Shown piece by piece: positions 22,425-32,415 of a stretch of DNA of 64,000 bases (its first letter is position 1; each line of letters starts with the position of its first letter). The position numbers were made by a program, and so were the translations under genes. Below the pieces are notes generated by a model. The model saw nothing but the letters and a program-made list of their open reading frames with translations, had not been told where the DNA came from and made no database searches. This DNA is from Eremomyces bilateralis CBS 781.70 (lineage: Eukaryota > Ascomycota > Dothideomycetes > Eremomycetales > Eremomycetaceae), in contig NW_022985090.1 in NCBI RefSeq assembly GCF_010015585.1, positions 62,001 to 126,000 on the forward strand, read 5' to 3'.

Positions 22425-22654
22425 TGTTATGGAACAGGCCTGCGGCCTGTTCCCTTGGTTGTGGCTGAAGACGTGGCTGGTGGATTATATCAGAGAAGCA
22501 AACAAACATGGTAACACAGCATTAGGGCATTGGAGAGGAGAGTCGCTATCTCGCGCACAAAGGTGCCGGGAGATTCCTTATCTCTCTCTCTCTCTCTTCA
22601 GTTTAGATTAATGGAACTTGGTAATCGCAGACCTTGCGCATCCAGTCCGTGTCA
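22425..22654. mobile_element. Solo LTR, copy 2 (LTR retrotransposon fossil)
   Basis: A 230-bp unit, TGTTATGG to GTGTCA, is flanked by the 5-bp direct repeat GGTTT (22420-22424 and 22655-22659). Near its 5' end is a perfect 10-bp inverted repeat with a 3-base loop (GGAACAGGCC, TGC, GGCCTGTTCC). It is the sister of copy 1 at 17601-17834. Confidence 0.75.
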
Positions 22655-22994
22655 GGTTTTGGTGGTTTTGGATTGCAAAAGTCGTTACTCAAATTTGGCA
22701 GTTTTTTTGCGAGTTGTACGCCAAGCAATGTAACAATATATGCAACCGCCTGATTAAATTCGTCTCATTCAGAGCGGTATCCCTTTTGTCTCAAGGAATT
22801 CTTCTGATAGACAGTTACATCAGCGAGTTCTATACCTATTGAAATAAATCCCAAACTTCGTCTTATATCAAGGATTAATCGTAAGAAATCAACAAGAGAC
22901 TCGCATTACAAAACGCCATGCTGGATCATCCCAGAACACATAACTTCACAACCTCCCCTTTCCCCCTCCAACGCACCCCTCATCGATCCTGATA
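22655..22994. other. Spacer at the right edge of the repeat island
   Basis: No gene recognised. It contains the probable 3' UTR of the DUF7053 gene, which ends at 22995 on the minus strand. Confidence 0.5.
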
Positions 22995-24134
22995 CTACGG
23001 CGGATTCCCCCCTTGCACCCGCTGAAAGTCCCTCGGATTATACTGATACCCCCCAACCCTCCCCCCCATCGCCTCCATCTCCTTCGCCCGCGCCCCTCCG
23101 TCCCCCTCTTCCCTCGCCTCCCCCACTGCCGGCAATTCCGCCGCGTACCCCTTATGATCCCCAGGTAGCCCCGGCGACCGGAACCCGCTCGTGTCCGACG
23201 AATACGACGTCGGGCGCGAGCTGCCCTGGCTGTGTGGGTCCGCCCATTGCGGGTCGGGCGAGCCGTGGGAGTATTCGGAGAGCTGTGCGGAGTGGCGTGG
23301 GTGGCCGGGGGAGGGTTTCGGGGTGTCGAGGGAGGCAGGGGAGGGGTGCGGGTAGTCGCCGGGGAGTTCCATGGGTTGGATGACTGGGGGGACGGGTTTA
23401 TAGTCGGGGTATTGGGCGTAATGCTGGTCTGGGGGGTGTTGGGAGAGGATGTTTTGCTGCGGGCGTTGGTACTGTAGACGCGGCGATTGCAAGGTCGCGG
23501 CGGCGATGACTGGCGACATTGGCCCGGCGGTATCGGATCGGTCGGCGGGATTGATGGTTTTCAGTTTCCCGTTCTCCATCATCGCGATCAGCGTGCCCGA
23601 GTCGATCAGCTCCGCCTTCTTCACCAGCCGGTCCACCAGCACCTTCGACGCCGCCTTCAGCTGCGCCTTGACGAACGACACCAGCGTGATGTTACACCGG
23701 ATCTCGATGTCCTCCCGCAGATACAGCCCCTCCGCCGGCGCGCCGATGCCCATCTCGCGCGTCTGCGACGGCTCGCCCGGCTGGGTGCCTGCGATGCGCC
23801 AATTGTTGCGTAGGTCGACGCTCATGGGAGCAAGGATGTGGGTTTGCAGGCCCCACGGCATGTCGTGGAAGCACCCCTTGAAGGTGATCTGGCCAGAGCC
23901 CATCTTCCCGAGGCCGGGCACGAACTGCACGCGCTCGGCGATCTCGTACCAGGTGGCGTAGAACTCATCGGCTTCGGCATTGCGGGGGGGCTTGGTTGGC
24001 TGGTGGCCGGTGACGAGCGGGTTGAGGGTGATGATCTCGCTGTGGGAGTGGAGGATGTCGATGGCGAGTTGGCGGGGAATGTGGGAGGGGATCGGGGTGA
24101 TGTTGGTGTAGACATCCTTCTTTCGTAGAACCAT
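22995..24134 (-). CDS. DUF7053 domain protein
   Basis: One exon, 379 residues. Residues 1-185 form the fungal DUF7053 domain: it starts with KKDVYTNITPIPSHIPRQ and contains HSHSEIITLNPLV, FKGCFHDMPWGLQTHI and IRCNITLVSFVKAQLK. The rest is a Pro/Gln/Ser-rich tail with many Tyr and Pro, probably disordered. The domain is conserved across Pezizomycotina and has no assigned function; its fold is sometimes compared with START/SRPBCC lipid-binding barrels, which I infer only from memory. No signal peptide or membrane segment. It is adjacent to and in the same direction as the 955-residue coiled-coil gene, with about 1 kb between them. Confidence 0.85.
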   Translation of the reverse strand: MVLRKKDVYTNITPIPSHIPRQLAIDILHSHSEIITLNPLVTGHQPTKPPRNAEADEFYATWYEIAERVQFVPGLGKMGSGQITFKGCFHDMPWGLQTHILAPMSVDLRNNWRIAGTQPGEPSQTREMGIGAPAEGLYLREDIEIRCNITLVSFVKAQLKAASKVLVDRLVKKAELIDSGTLIAMMENGKLKTINPADRSDTAGPMSPVIAAATLQSPRLQYQRPQQNILSQHPPDQHYAQYPDYKPVPPVIQPMELPGDYPHPSPASLDTPKPSPGHPRHSAQLSEYSHGSPDPQWADPHSQGSSRPTSYSSDTSGFRSPGLPGDHKGYAAELPAVGEAREEGDGGARAKEMEAMGGRVGGYQYNPRDFQRVQGGNPP

Positions 24135-25099
24135 GGTCGCGGATCGGTTTCGTCGAAGGTGCTGTTGAAACTTGAACCCTGAGCCCCAGACTGTGGAGAA
24201 GTGATCCCTTGTTCAGCCTTATCGACTCGTCTGGTAGTTCCCGCAGCGTCGGTCCCGCCAAATGCTATCTCGATGTTTTCAACGCGAAGAAGATCCGTTC
24301 TGATTCCAGGGAAAATCGTCGTTCAGCGCAAAGTCAGCTACAAAAAGGCAAAAGATCAGAAACAGGGGATGGCTCAACATTGGATCAATAAGCAATAAGC
24401 ATAAAATCTAGGTCGCTCCAAGTGCTGACACCACGTGATGTCATTATCAGCTCCAACTGCTAACAAATGTTGGACGGAGATATACGATCCGCGGTGGCAT
24501 GCCAGTTTCTGCTTGCCTGGTGGAACTAAGGGAACTGCGCCGCCACAAGACGCAAGCACAAGACGCAAGCGCCTGGATCTGCCACCCGAATAACAACGAG
24601 CCTCTGATATGGTGATTGGCAGCATATATATGCTAACATCACGCTCGTTAATGCAGTACTGACTAGTACCTAGGGAACAGTGCCCTTCTGAGATACCCAA
24701 CCGTCACCAGGCAGCAAACCCATGCAGTTTCATATATGAATAGTATATATAGAAGTATTCCACAGGCCAATCTATCATTCCAAATGCCGACCATGAACAG
24801 GGGCCAGGAAAGCAAAGGGGGTATCCCATGCCTCGTACATAACTATCCGAGCGAGTGACCTTCAGCTTGTTGATCCACCAAGCCAGATTTCATCCGCAAC
24901 GTGCTCTCTCGTCCTCTAAAAACCATCTAACCTTAGAAATAAAATTCCATCGTATCTCATCCATGTAATATCCTCGTTCCTTCCCCGGTAATCGCCGCCT
25001 CGGGTCATACCTCATAAAACACCTAGATTCTCACCGTCCTTCAAATCATCCGATATCTGCAGTCATCGCTACCCACCGCCACCCCCCCACCGGAACCCC
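24135..25099. other. Promoter of the DUF7053 gene and 3' flank of the next gene
   Basis: No coding signal. Both neighbours read on the minus strand. Confidence 0.55.
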
Positions 25100-28000
25100 T
25101 CAAGCTGCATACACCGGCGCCTTAAACAGCACGCTCCTTCCCCTCACCTGCACCCCCAACCCCACCGCCATTCTCACCCTCTTCTCCTCCTTCCCCTCCG
25201 TCCCCAAACTCACCTGACTTCCCCCCTTCTTCTCTGCTGCCGGCGCCACCGGCGCCACCTTCTTACTCCCACTCGACATCAACCCCGCCAACATACTTCT
25301 CCTCCCCGCCTTCTCGTCCTTTCCTCCCACCGCCCCCGGGCCCGCGGCATCCTCCGCCGGCTCCTTCGCGTCGCTCGCCGCGCTGTGGAAGCTCGCGCGG
25401 TCGTCTTTCTCGCCGTCAGCGGCGGTCGACGCAAGCGGGTTGGTGAGCGTGGGGATGCCGGATTCGGATTTCATGGTGTCGGCGACGACGGGGGTGCCGG
25501 GGAGGTAGTAGTCGATGCACACCTCGCGCGACTCACAGGGGAGGTGCAGGAGGATGTTGACGGCGAGTTCAACGATCATGTAGACGCCACCGTTGAGCTC
25601 AGGAGGCGAGGGGTCTTGGAGGTATCGTTGGAAGTCCGCGACGAGGCGCTCGTTGAGGGAGTCGATGAGCTGGGCGCGGTGGGCGGCGGCGTTGGGGGAG
25701 CGGAGTTGGTCGACCAGGCCTTCGAGCGTGGTGAGGCGCCAGGAGATGATCTTGCTGGAGAGGTTCTCTTCCTCCTCGGCGGATTGGACCTGTCCGACAT
25801 ACCGCCGGATGTTCATCTGGATCTGCTTGAGCTGCGACGAGAGGGCGGGGTCGAGGTCCGGGTGGAAGAGCTTGTCGAACACTTCGTGGCTGATCCACGC
25901 GGAGATGTAGGCGCGGCCGACGGCGGTCATTTCTTGCTTGCCGGTGAGGACCGCGTCTTTGTTCACGGAGGAGGTGAGGAAGGAAGGGATCTCGCGCCAG
26001 TTTTTTCGGATGTTGAAGGCGAGTTGGGAGACTAGGCCGTCCAGTCGGGAGAAACGCGTCGCGTATTCGGAGTCGTCGAGAGACGTGCGAGAAAGCGACA
26101 GCCGTTGGCGGGCGAGGGTGTTTTGGAGGGAGTGGACCTGGGCTTCTTTCTCGAAGTAGTATTTCTTGACCTTTTGGTATTTGTCGCCTATCGGACGGTT
26201 AGCACTTCATCCACATACGGTGAGAAGTTTTCACTGCAAGGCGCAATGTCGCATGGGGAAGGAAAACTTACGCAGTTCTTTATGCTCCCTCACGAGCTGA
26301 TTGAACTGCCCCTCCTCTTCCTCCGACTGACCCGTTGCGCTTCTCGGCGGCGGAGTATTGTTGCGACTCGGATCACCATCCTGCTGCAAAGTCTGCGGCT
26401 GTCCTGGTCGATACTGTTGACCCTGCGGGGGGCCACCAGGAGGAGGTGGATACCCTGGCGTCGGTGGCTGCATCTGTCCTTGGTTGAACTGCTGTTGTGC
26501 TTGTTGCGGCTGTTGCGGCTGTTGCGGCTGTTGCGGCTGTAGCCCAGGCATCTCCCGACTTTGCTGCAGGGCTCCTTTCGGTAGCTCGCCGGATCGTTGC
26601 AATTTTCCTCCCGAAGCGAGCGGCGCCATAGATGTCCCTTGCTGTTGCTGTTGCTGGTGCTGCTGCTGTTGTTGTTGTTGTTGTTGTTGCTGCTGCTGCT
26701 GCTGCTGTTGTCCCTGCAGAACGTGTTGGGGCGTTTGCTGGTTGATATCGATTGATGTCCGTTCCTGACTTTGGCCTTGCTCGCCCTGTGGGATATATGG
26801 CGAGTAATTCTGCACCAATGGAGACGGGGGGTTCAACTGCTGTTGAGACGACGGGCGACCGGTGTTCAGAAGCAAGTCTTGGTCGGACTGGTTCAGCGAC
26901 TGCGGTTGCTGGACGATCCTAACGGATTGCGGTGGTTCCCCTTGCGGATGGCTTTGCTGCGACGAAGGGCGTCTTGGCTGCAAGAACTGTAGGTCAGGTT
27001 GTTGCTGCGTCTGTGCACGCGCTTGCGGCGGATATTGCTGGTCGCCTTGCTGCTGGTAGTACTGAACGCGAACGTTCGGGTCGGCACCAGGTGGAGGTGG
27101 GCCTTGAATGGCAAGGCCTTGCGGTGGTGGTTGGAACGCGTGGTAGACTCCCGGCTGTTGAGGGTTGCCTTGCTGGCCTTGGTAAGGCTGGTAGCCAGGC
27201 GGGGCGCCTTGGCGGTTCACGGCTTGATCTGGCTGGCCGAAGCGGTCGGGGCCAGCTCCGCTCTGCGAACTTTGATCGGTGCTGGTTCGCTGGAGTTGGG
27301 GGTTCGAGGGATACCCAGACTGTCCTTGCGGGTATGGTTGATTGGGGGATTCCTTCGACGGCACGACGGGAGGGGAGTCACGGACAAGGTAGGGGTCGTA
27401 ATCGGACTCTTCGTCTACTTCGGTGGAAATGGGGAGGTGTTGGGAGGAAGCAAGGCGAGTGTCCCAATATTGACGGTTGGGGTCTTCTGCTGGCTGGATG
27501 CTATATCGGTTTGAAGGAGACCGTTTTTCGCGAAGAGAGACTGTTCGCGAAAGTCCCTTGTTCGGTGCGAGCTGAGACCCGTCTTGTGATTCTCTATGAG
27601 AATGACCGAATCCCAATCGACCTAGAAGTCGGTCTTTCTTCGACTCCGGTGCGTGCGAGGTGGGAAGCTTGGTTTGCGGGGTTGCGTATGAATATCGGCG
27701 GTCCGCGTTGTAATTTTGGTTCCCCTCCTTGGCAGGGACCGGAGAAGCAACGTCAACCGCTGGTGGGTCAATGGAATGGCTGGGCGCCGGTTTCAGGGTA
27801 CCGGACCTCGATACCCCGATATGTTGATATCTTTCGTCGGTCGGCGGCTGTTGGAAATACTGGGGCGACCGTTGTTGCTGCCGCTGTGACTGCTGCGAAG
27901 GAGGCTGAGAAGAGTGAGGAGGGTCGTGACGCTCTGTGAATCAAATCGTAGTCGATGTCAGCCTGGAGATGCAGCACGGTGAAGTGGGAAGGGAAGCTCT

Positions 28001-28161
28001 CCGCTCCTCATTCAGGGTCAGGGAAATTCGAGAGGAGGCCCACCTGACGGGACGGATTGCTGCGATTGCTGCGATTGCTGCGATTGCTGCGATTGCTGCG
28101 AGTGCGCCGATGGATTCCCCACTGCCGGCTGCGAATGTTTCCTTGAACTGAAGATGGGCAT
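25100..28161 (-). CDS. Large Gln-rich, coiled-coil fungal protein of unknown function
   Basis: Three exons (28161-28044, 27933-26272 and 26187-25100) give 955 residues. The first donor (GTGGGC) is weak but the phases fit. Residues 1-45 hold a (Ser-Gln-Gln)n run encoded by 9-bp tandem repeats. Residues 45-570 are a Pro/Gln/Ser-rich disordered region with a long polyGln tract near 26640-26710 on the minus strand. Residues 575-860 are a conserved helical domain (KYQKVKKYYFEKEAQVHSL, RLDGLVSQLAFNIRKNW, GKQEMTAVGRAYISAW, SRLDGL, WRLTTLEGLVDQL, VELAVNILLHLPCESREV). The end is low complexity. I recognise the helical domain as a conserved Eurotiales protein but know no function. An in-frame ATG at 28251 would add 30 residues. 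Confidence 0.75.
26479..26710 (-). repeat. CAG/CAA microsatellite coding polyglutamine
   Basis: Two blocks of Gln codons lie inside the 955-residue gene, a perfect-looking (CAG/CAA) run around 26640-26710 and a CAGCCGCAA-type PQQ repeat at 26500-26540. CAA interruptions make it more stable than pure CAG. Confidence 0.85.
28056..28103 (-). repeat. 9-bp tandem repeat (AGCAATCGC)n
   Basis: About five near-perfect 9-bp units in exon 1 of the polyQ gene each code Gln-Ser-Gln. Copy number is likely to vary between strains. Confidence 0.85.
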
Positions 28162-30539
28162 CGCAATATGCGAGGCTGACGGGAATACGGAGGAAGCAGT
28201 GGAAGCGGGCGAAGTGGGTGAAGCGTTTGTGTGGAGAGGAGAGCCGCGCAAAGGGGTTCCTGGAATCTGACTGGAAGTTCCAATAAGGAGACAGGAGGGC
28301 AGGGTGGGGCTGAAAGGACAAGCTGTTCCTCACAAGTGACAAGTCACAGCAGCTGCTTGGAAGTCTGTCACCGTCCCAGGCTGCTTTTTTCCTCGCTCTG
28401 TTGGTACTCGCTGCAGTAGCTGTAATATGGAGGATGCACGCTTAGACGAATGGGCGTCGCTGGATGGCTAAGAATAAAGTCGTCAAGCGGAAACCCGGCG
28501 CCCGAGCGCGACCGCGACACTGCAAGAAAAGGTATCGACGCGGACGCGCAACACCTGTCTCCCAGCAAACACGTACGAGCAGAAGGTGCCAGGCGGATGT
28601 TTGAGGAGAAATCGAAGAAAAGGCTAGCAGATGTTTAAGGATACGGTTTAGGATACGGGCAGGTCTTGTTCTATCGATTTCGCAGGAACGCCAGCACCTA
28701 CGCCTCACAACCCGTCTTGCCGTCTTGCAGCTGGTGCACTAGAATTAGGTAGATGAATGACAGACCTTCCCCGGGTCCAGGAGTGAAGACTGAAAAGGCA
28801 GCAGGAACCTCTGCCGCCACTCCACTGTAAAGCAGAAAGCTGAGAAACAGCTTGCGTTTAAGGAGGTCTGCCCGCATCAGCAGCACATGGATACGGGACG
28901 GTGTAGGAACCGACTGCCACCAGCAGCTAGCCTATCCAATGGTCTGGTCGGGGTTCGGTGCGAGGACGGAGATGTCGGACTATCAGTGCCATGGGAGCCG
29001 ATGGGAGTTGGGATGAAGCCAGCAGCTCCAGCTCAGGAGTGAGGTTATGCTCCTTAGTACACTAAGTACAGGGCAATCAAGGGGGCACGGCGGGTTACGG
29101 ACAGAAATCAAGACGGGTTCAGTTAGACCCGTGAGAATCATAATGTTTTGTGACCACCTACCGCATATTCAAGCTGCCAGATATGAGATAGCCGAATGCC
29201 TAACCAAAAGAAACCAGCTGGGTGGTTCATGGAGGAGGCTGTGCAAGTAGGCATGCATACTATTCGACTCCACACTGTCCACAGGCATGAGAATTGATAC
29301 CTACCCGCGCCAACATCTCCGGTCTGCCCGATCCTTTTTTCTGTTACATGGACCATTTTCAGCTTTGGACTATTTCGTCTTGCAGATTCGGTAGTTTACA
29401 ATTTACCTTCACCATCATGTCATTGACAACCCAATGTGGCTCACGATAAACTCCAATCCGAGGAAATGTTGAGGACCTGAAGCCAGCCACCAGGCGGGGT
29501 CCAATGACATGTAATGCTATTTTTAGGATCTCGCGTTCCCTTATCCTCATCGATCCTGAGTCCTGTCAGGCGAGTGTCAGCACTTAAACCTCAATTCTGC
29601 AAATGTTGGTTCGTTGTTCTGGTTCCAATATTAATGCCTAGGGAATGTGGATAATATGGCGGGAAGGGGGATTGCGTGACCGCTTTCTCAATATTGCTCT
29701 ACCACTCCATGTCAGATCAATGCAACTGTCTCAAGTCTCCAACCCAACCTGAACCACGAGGGACTATTCTCAGTTCCATGGGAATCAAGACCAGTTGGCG
29801 AATTGAGGCTCTGCAATGCAAACAAGCTGCCATAGTCTCACCCCTGTTAAGTGCACAACAGATGTCTGGTTGGCATTAGGGCTCAGTGTCTTATTGCCTG
29901 AGGCAAGTATCCCTCCAACCCTCCTACCGTTCTAGGTAAAATATGAACGGGTACGCTCGGAGTCGAACCCGCGACCACCAGGTAAGCCCCTGAATGCCTT
30001 TTATAACTCCTTTCCATGCCTAAGCACCACAGTGCAAAAGAGAAAAAGGTAGGCATAGCGATTCCCAGTAGAAGTGTACAACTATAAGCCCGAGGCCCTA
30101 GGTAACCCCCTAGGGTTTTTTCAACATACTCCCGATACTTTCGTCCTGTGGGGAGTGAATCGAGCGGTTATAACCACCACGGCTTAGCCAGATTATTTCC
30201 GCTGAAAGGATTTGTTTAAACTGGGTATATAAATTCCATCGGCAATTCACCCCCAACCAATATATCCCCCCCTGTTGACCTCCCAACTCAATGAAAGGGG
30301 TTAATACAGCAAGTTTCCATCTCTGGAGAGTCAAAGCCAGGCGAAGAAAGTTAATGGTTGGAAGCATCTTGGAGCCCAGGGGTGACTATGGTCAGCGTTA
30401 GGGTCATCACTTCGCCCAACTGGGCGGAACATCCGGAATAAAACCAACTGCTGGCCTGGAAGCGTATTCCCAGGCTCGAAAACTGTTAATCATTACTTTC
30501 CTTTCGCATTGCTTGGCCCTTCGAATACAAATCTCAGCC
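28162..30539. other. Gene-poor spacer
   Basis: No protein gene recognised. A B-box-like segment with a damaged T arm is seen near 29955-29985 (minus strand), and a hairpin followed by T6 at 30096-30121 is listed separately. Confidence 0.5.
30096..30121 (+). terminator. Hairpin plus T-run, of uncertain role
   Basis: CCCTAGG (30096-30102) pairs perfectly with CCTAGGG (30109-30115) and is followed by six T. In a fungus, six T on the sense strand could end Pol III transcription, but no matching promoter was found upstream on this strand, so this is a structural observation only. Confidence 0.25.
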
Positions 30540-31172
30540 CCTACTCCATTGAATTAGGTGAGCCGAAAATTACGACTCGTCGGCAAGGTAGGCAGAACGT
30601 GTCAACGCGGCAGAGGGGTATCACGCAACGCAATTTTACGGGGCGGCAGCTTTGATGGACATAAAAATAGTGGATGTTATCATGTTTGCATCCTTGATGC
30701 CCCGATAAGTCCTGTCGCCAGGTCCTTTCCACTCACTTCATCCCATAATTCCACTATCACGTCCCACAGCCTCGATTCAACCACAGGGGAGAGCCTGCGG
30801 TAGACGAGGTGATCGACCTCATACGTCGGATATAACGGCGGAGTCGTAAAGCTAGCTTTGCCGTCGCAATCCATCCTAAGTTTGTCCATGATGCAGTAAA
30901 CGTCCTCGTCATGCGGAACCACTCTCCGAATCGAGGGGCCAGAAACCCCAAGTTCGTTGGCCGTTTTAATCGCTTTCACGGCATCTTCTGCTGAGAGAAG
31001 AGGTATAACGGTTAGGTATGAGGTTCATCGATAGTTGGTACACGCGGGCGAATTGATTGACTGAGGGAGAGGCAAAAATGTACCATATCAGCTCATTGTC
31101 TTTGATATTGCTGGAGGCTGTCTTCCTCGAAACCAGTTTTGTTGGCCTCGGGCAAGACCTGGTGGGATTCAA
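30540..31172 (-). pseudogene. Second APH-like phosphotransferase relic
   Basis: Minus-strand pieces resemble the N-lobe-to-hinge part of fungal APH-like kinases. One is a helix with AIKTANELGVSGPSIRRVV and the strand DEDVYCIMDKL. In another frame there follows ATAKLALRLRRYIRRMRSITSS, which is the family's helix after the hinge. The switch of frame in the middle and the lack of any catalytic loop mark it as broken. The C-terminal catalytic part should lie below 30540 but was not found. Confidence 0.45.
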
Positions 31173-31658
31173 TAGTGCTGTTCTCTGAGACGCTGGTCAT
31201 AATGTGAGATGACTAAGAAATTTACTGCTTGTTGGACGGACAAGAAGGCCTTGATAAATGAGTCGGAGAATTATGAAATGTGAGACTAGTATGAACGTTT
31301 GGTACGGGTGGATGACTGATTCCCACATATCATATCTGCCTAAAACTGCTAATGGAATGGCCATGCTGAAATGCCCGAAAATTTCGTCTTGGTCACATTT
31401 TTTAGTGAATTGACACGGAGTAGAAAGAATTCACACGGGGATGAAGATGGTGGCCAGTGAGTCGACCTTCAATTTCCCAATATGCCACCGATCACCAAGC
31501 TCCCTGGAGCCTCAACTCGCTCCTTGCCTCCATCACTCTAGCGACAGCTCACAGCTACACTACTACAATACCGTAGGTAGCCTGTGGGAGTGAAAGAACC
31601 AACATAATTCCCGATCCACCATATCTCCGCATAGGCATCCAAGGTTCCAGATTCCGCG
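31173..31658. other. Promoter region of the UCH gene
   Basis: No coding signal. Confidence 0.5.
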
Positions 31659-32415
31659 ATGCCAGGTCCGTACCGAAAGCACTTCATCCCCCTTGAATCC
31701 GACCCGGAAGTGTTCACCCGTCTCCTGCATAAGCTGGGCATCTCACCGGACCTCCGATTCCAGGAAATCTATGCGATCGACGAACCTGATCAGCTACCAC
31801 ACCCAGCCTTAGCGCTTGTCTTCATTTTCCCTGCGCCAGCGGCCTACGAGGTTCAAAAAGCAAAGGAGGATTCTGGATCGAGCGAATATGCCGGAGGTGA
31901 TGACCAGGATGTAATGTGGTTCAAGCAAACAATCCATAACGCGTGTGGATTCTACGCTCTGCTCCATTCCGTCTGCAACGGACCTGCTAAGGCATATATC
32001 CGTAAGTTATGGTGGGGATTTGAAAATCCACATAACTAAACCAAACCCAGAGCCAGGAACCCTTTTAGGAAGGCTCATGGATACTTGCCGATCGTTGGGG
32101 ACGGAAGACCGCATCCGTGTGCTGGAAGATTCTAAAGAGCTTGAGACTATCTATGCAGAGGCTGCTAGAGAAGGGGGCACTCCAGTGCCGGGTGCTGAAG
32201 AAGAGGTGGACTCCCATTACATCTGCTTTGTCAAGTCCACCGGAAATTCTCATCTATATGAGCTCGATGGGGACCGAAAGGGTCCAGTCGACAAAGGCTT
32301 CGTGGAAGCGGATGATGTGTTGGCCGAAGAAAGCCTAAATGTTGTCAAACAGTATATGCAGGATGCTGGTCTTGGTCACGGTCTCATGGCCCTGGTAAGC
32401 GACAGCGCAAGGTGA
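31659..32415 (+). CDS. Ubiquitin C-terminal hydrolase, UCH-L3/Yuh1 type
   Basis: Exons 31659-32001 and 32051-32415 (49-bp intron) give 235 residues, the normal length for a single-domain UCH. The full catalytic set is present: oxyanion Gln90 in FKQTIHN, nucleophile Cys96 in HNACGF, His170 in DSHYICF and Asp187 in YELDG, almost the same numbering as human UCHL3 (Q89/C95/H169/D184). The crossover loop lies between about 150 and 168 and is Glu-rich. The enzyme removes small adducts from the ubiquitin C-terminus and can process NEDD8/Rub1 in fungi. It is intact although set between damaged genes, so it is a housekeeping island within the accessory block. Start chosen because MPGPYRKHFIPLESDPEVF is the usual N-terminus. 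Confidence 0.93.

Noticed and set aside
17601-22654. One LTR retrotransposon spanning both 230-bp repeats
   Set aside because: Each repeat has its own, different 5-bp target duplication, and no gag or pol coding was seen between them. The interior is a hAT element and other relics.
23232-24128. Several long plus-strand frames opposite the DUF7053 gene
   Set aside because: Shadow frames of a GC-rich coding strand. The minus-strand protein has clear family motifs.
26771-27939. A 335-codon plus-strand frame opposite the polyQ gene
   Set aside because: Shadow of Gln/Pro codons on the minus strand. No recognised motif.
29955-30030. tRNA-like T arm (minus strand, GGGTTCGACTCC)
   Set aside because: Only two of five T-stem pairs form, and no A box or matching acceptor strand was found within a sensible distance.
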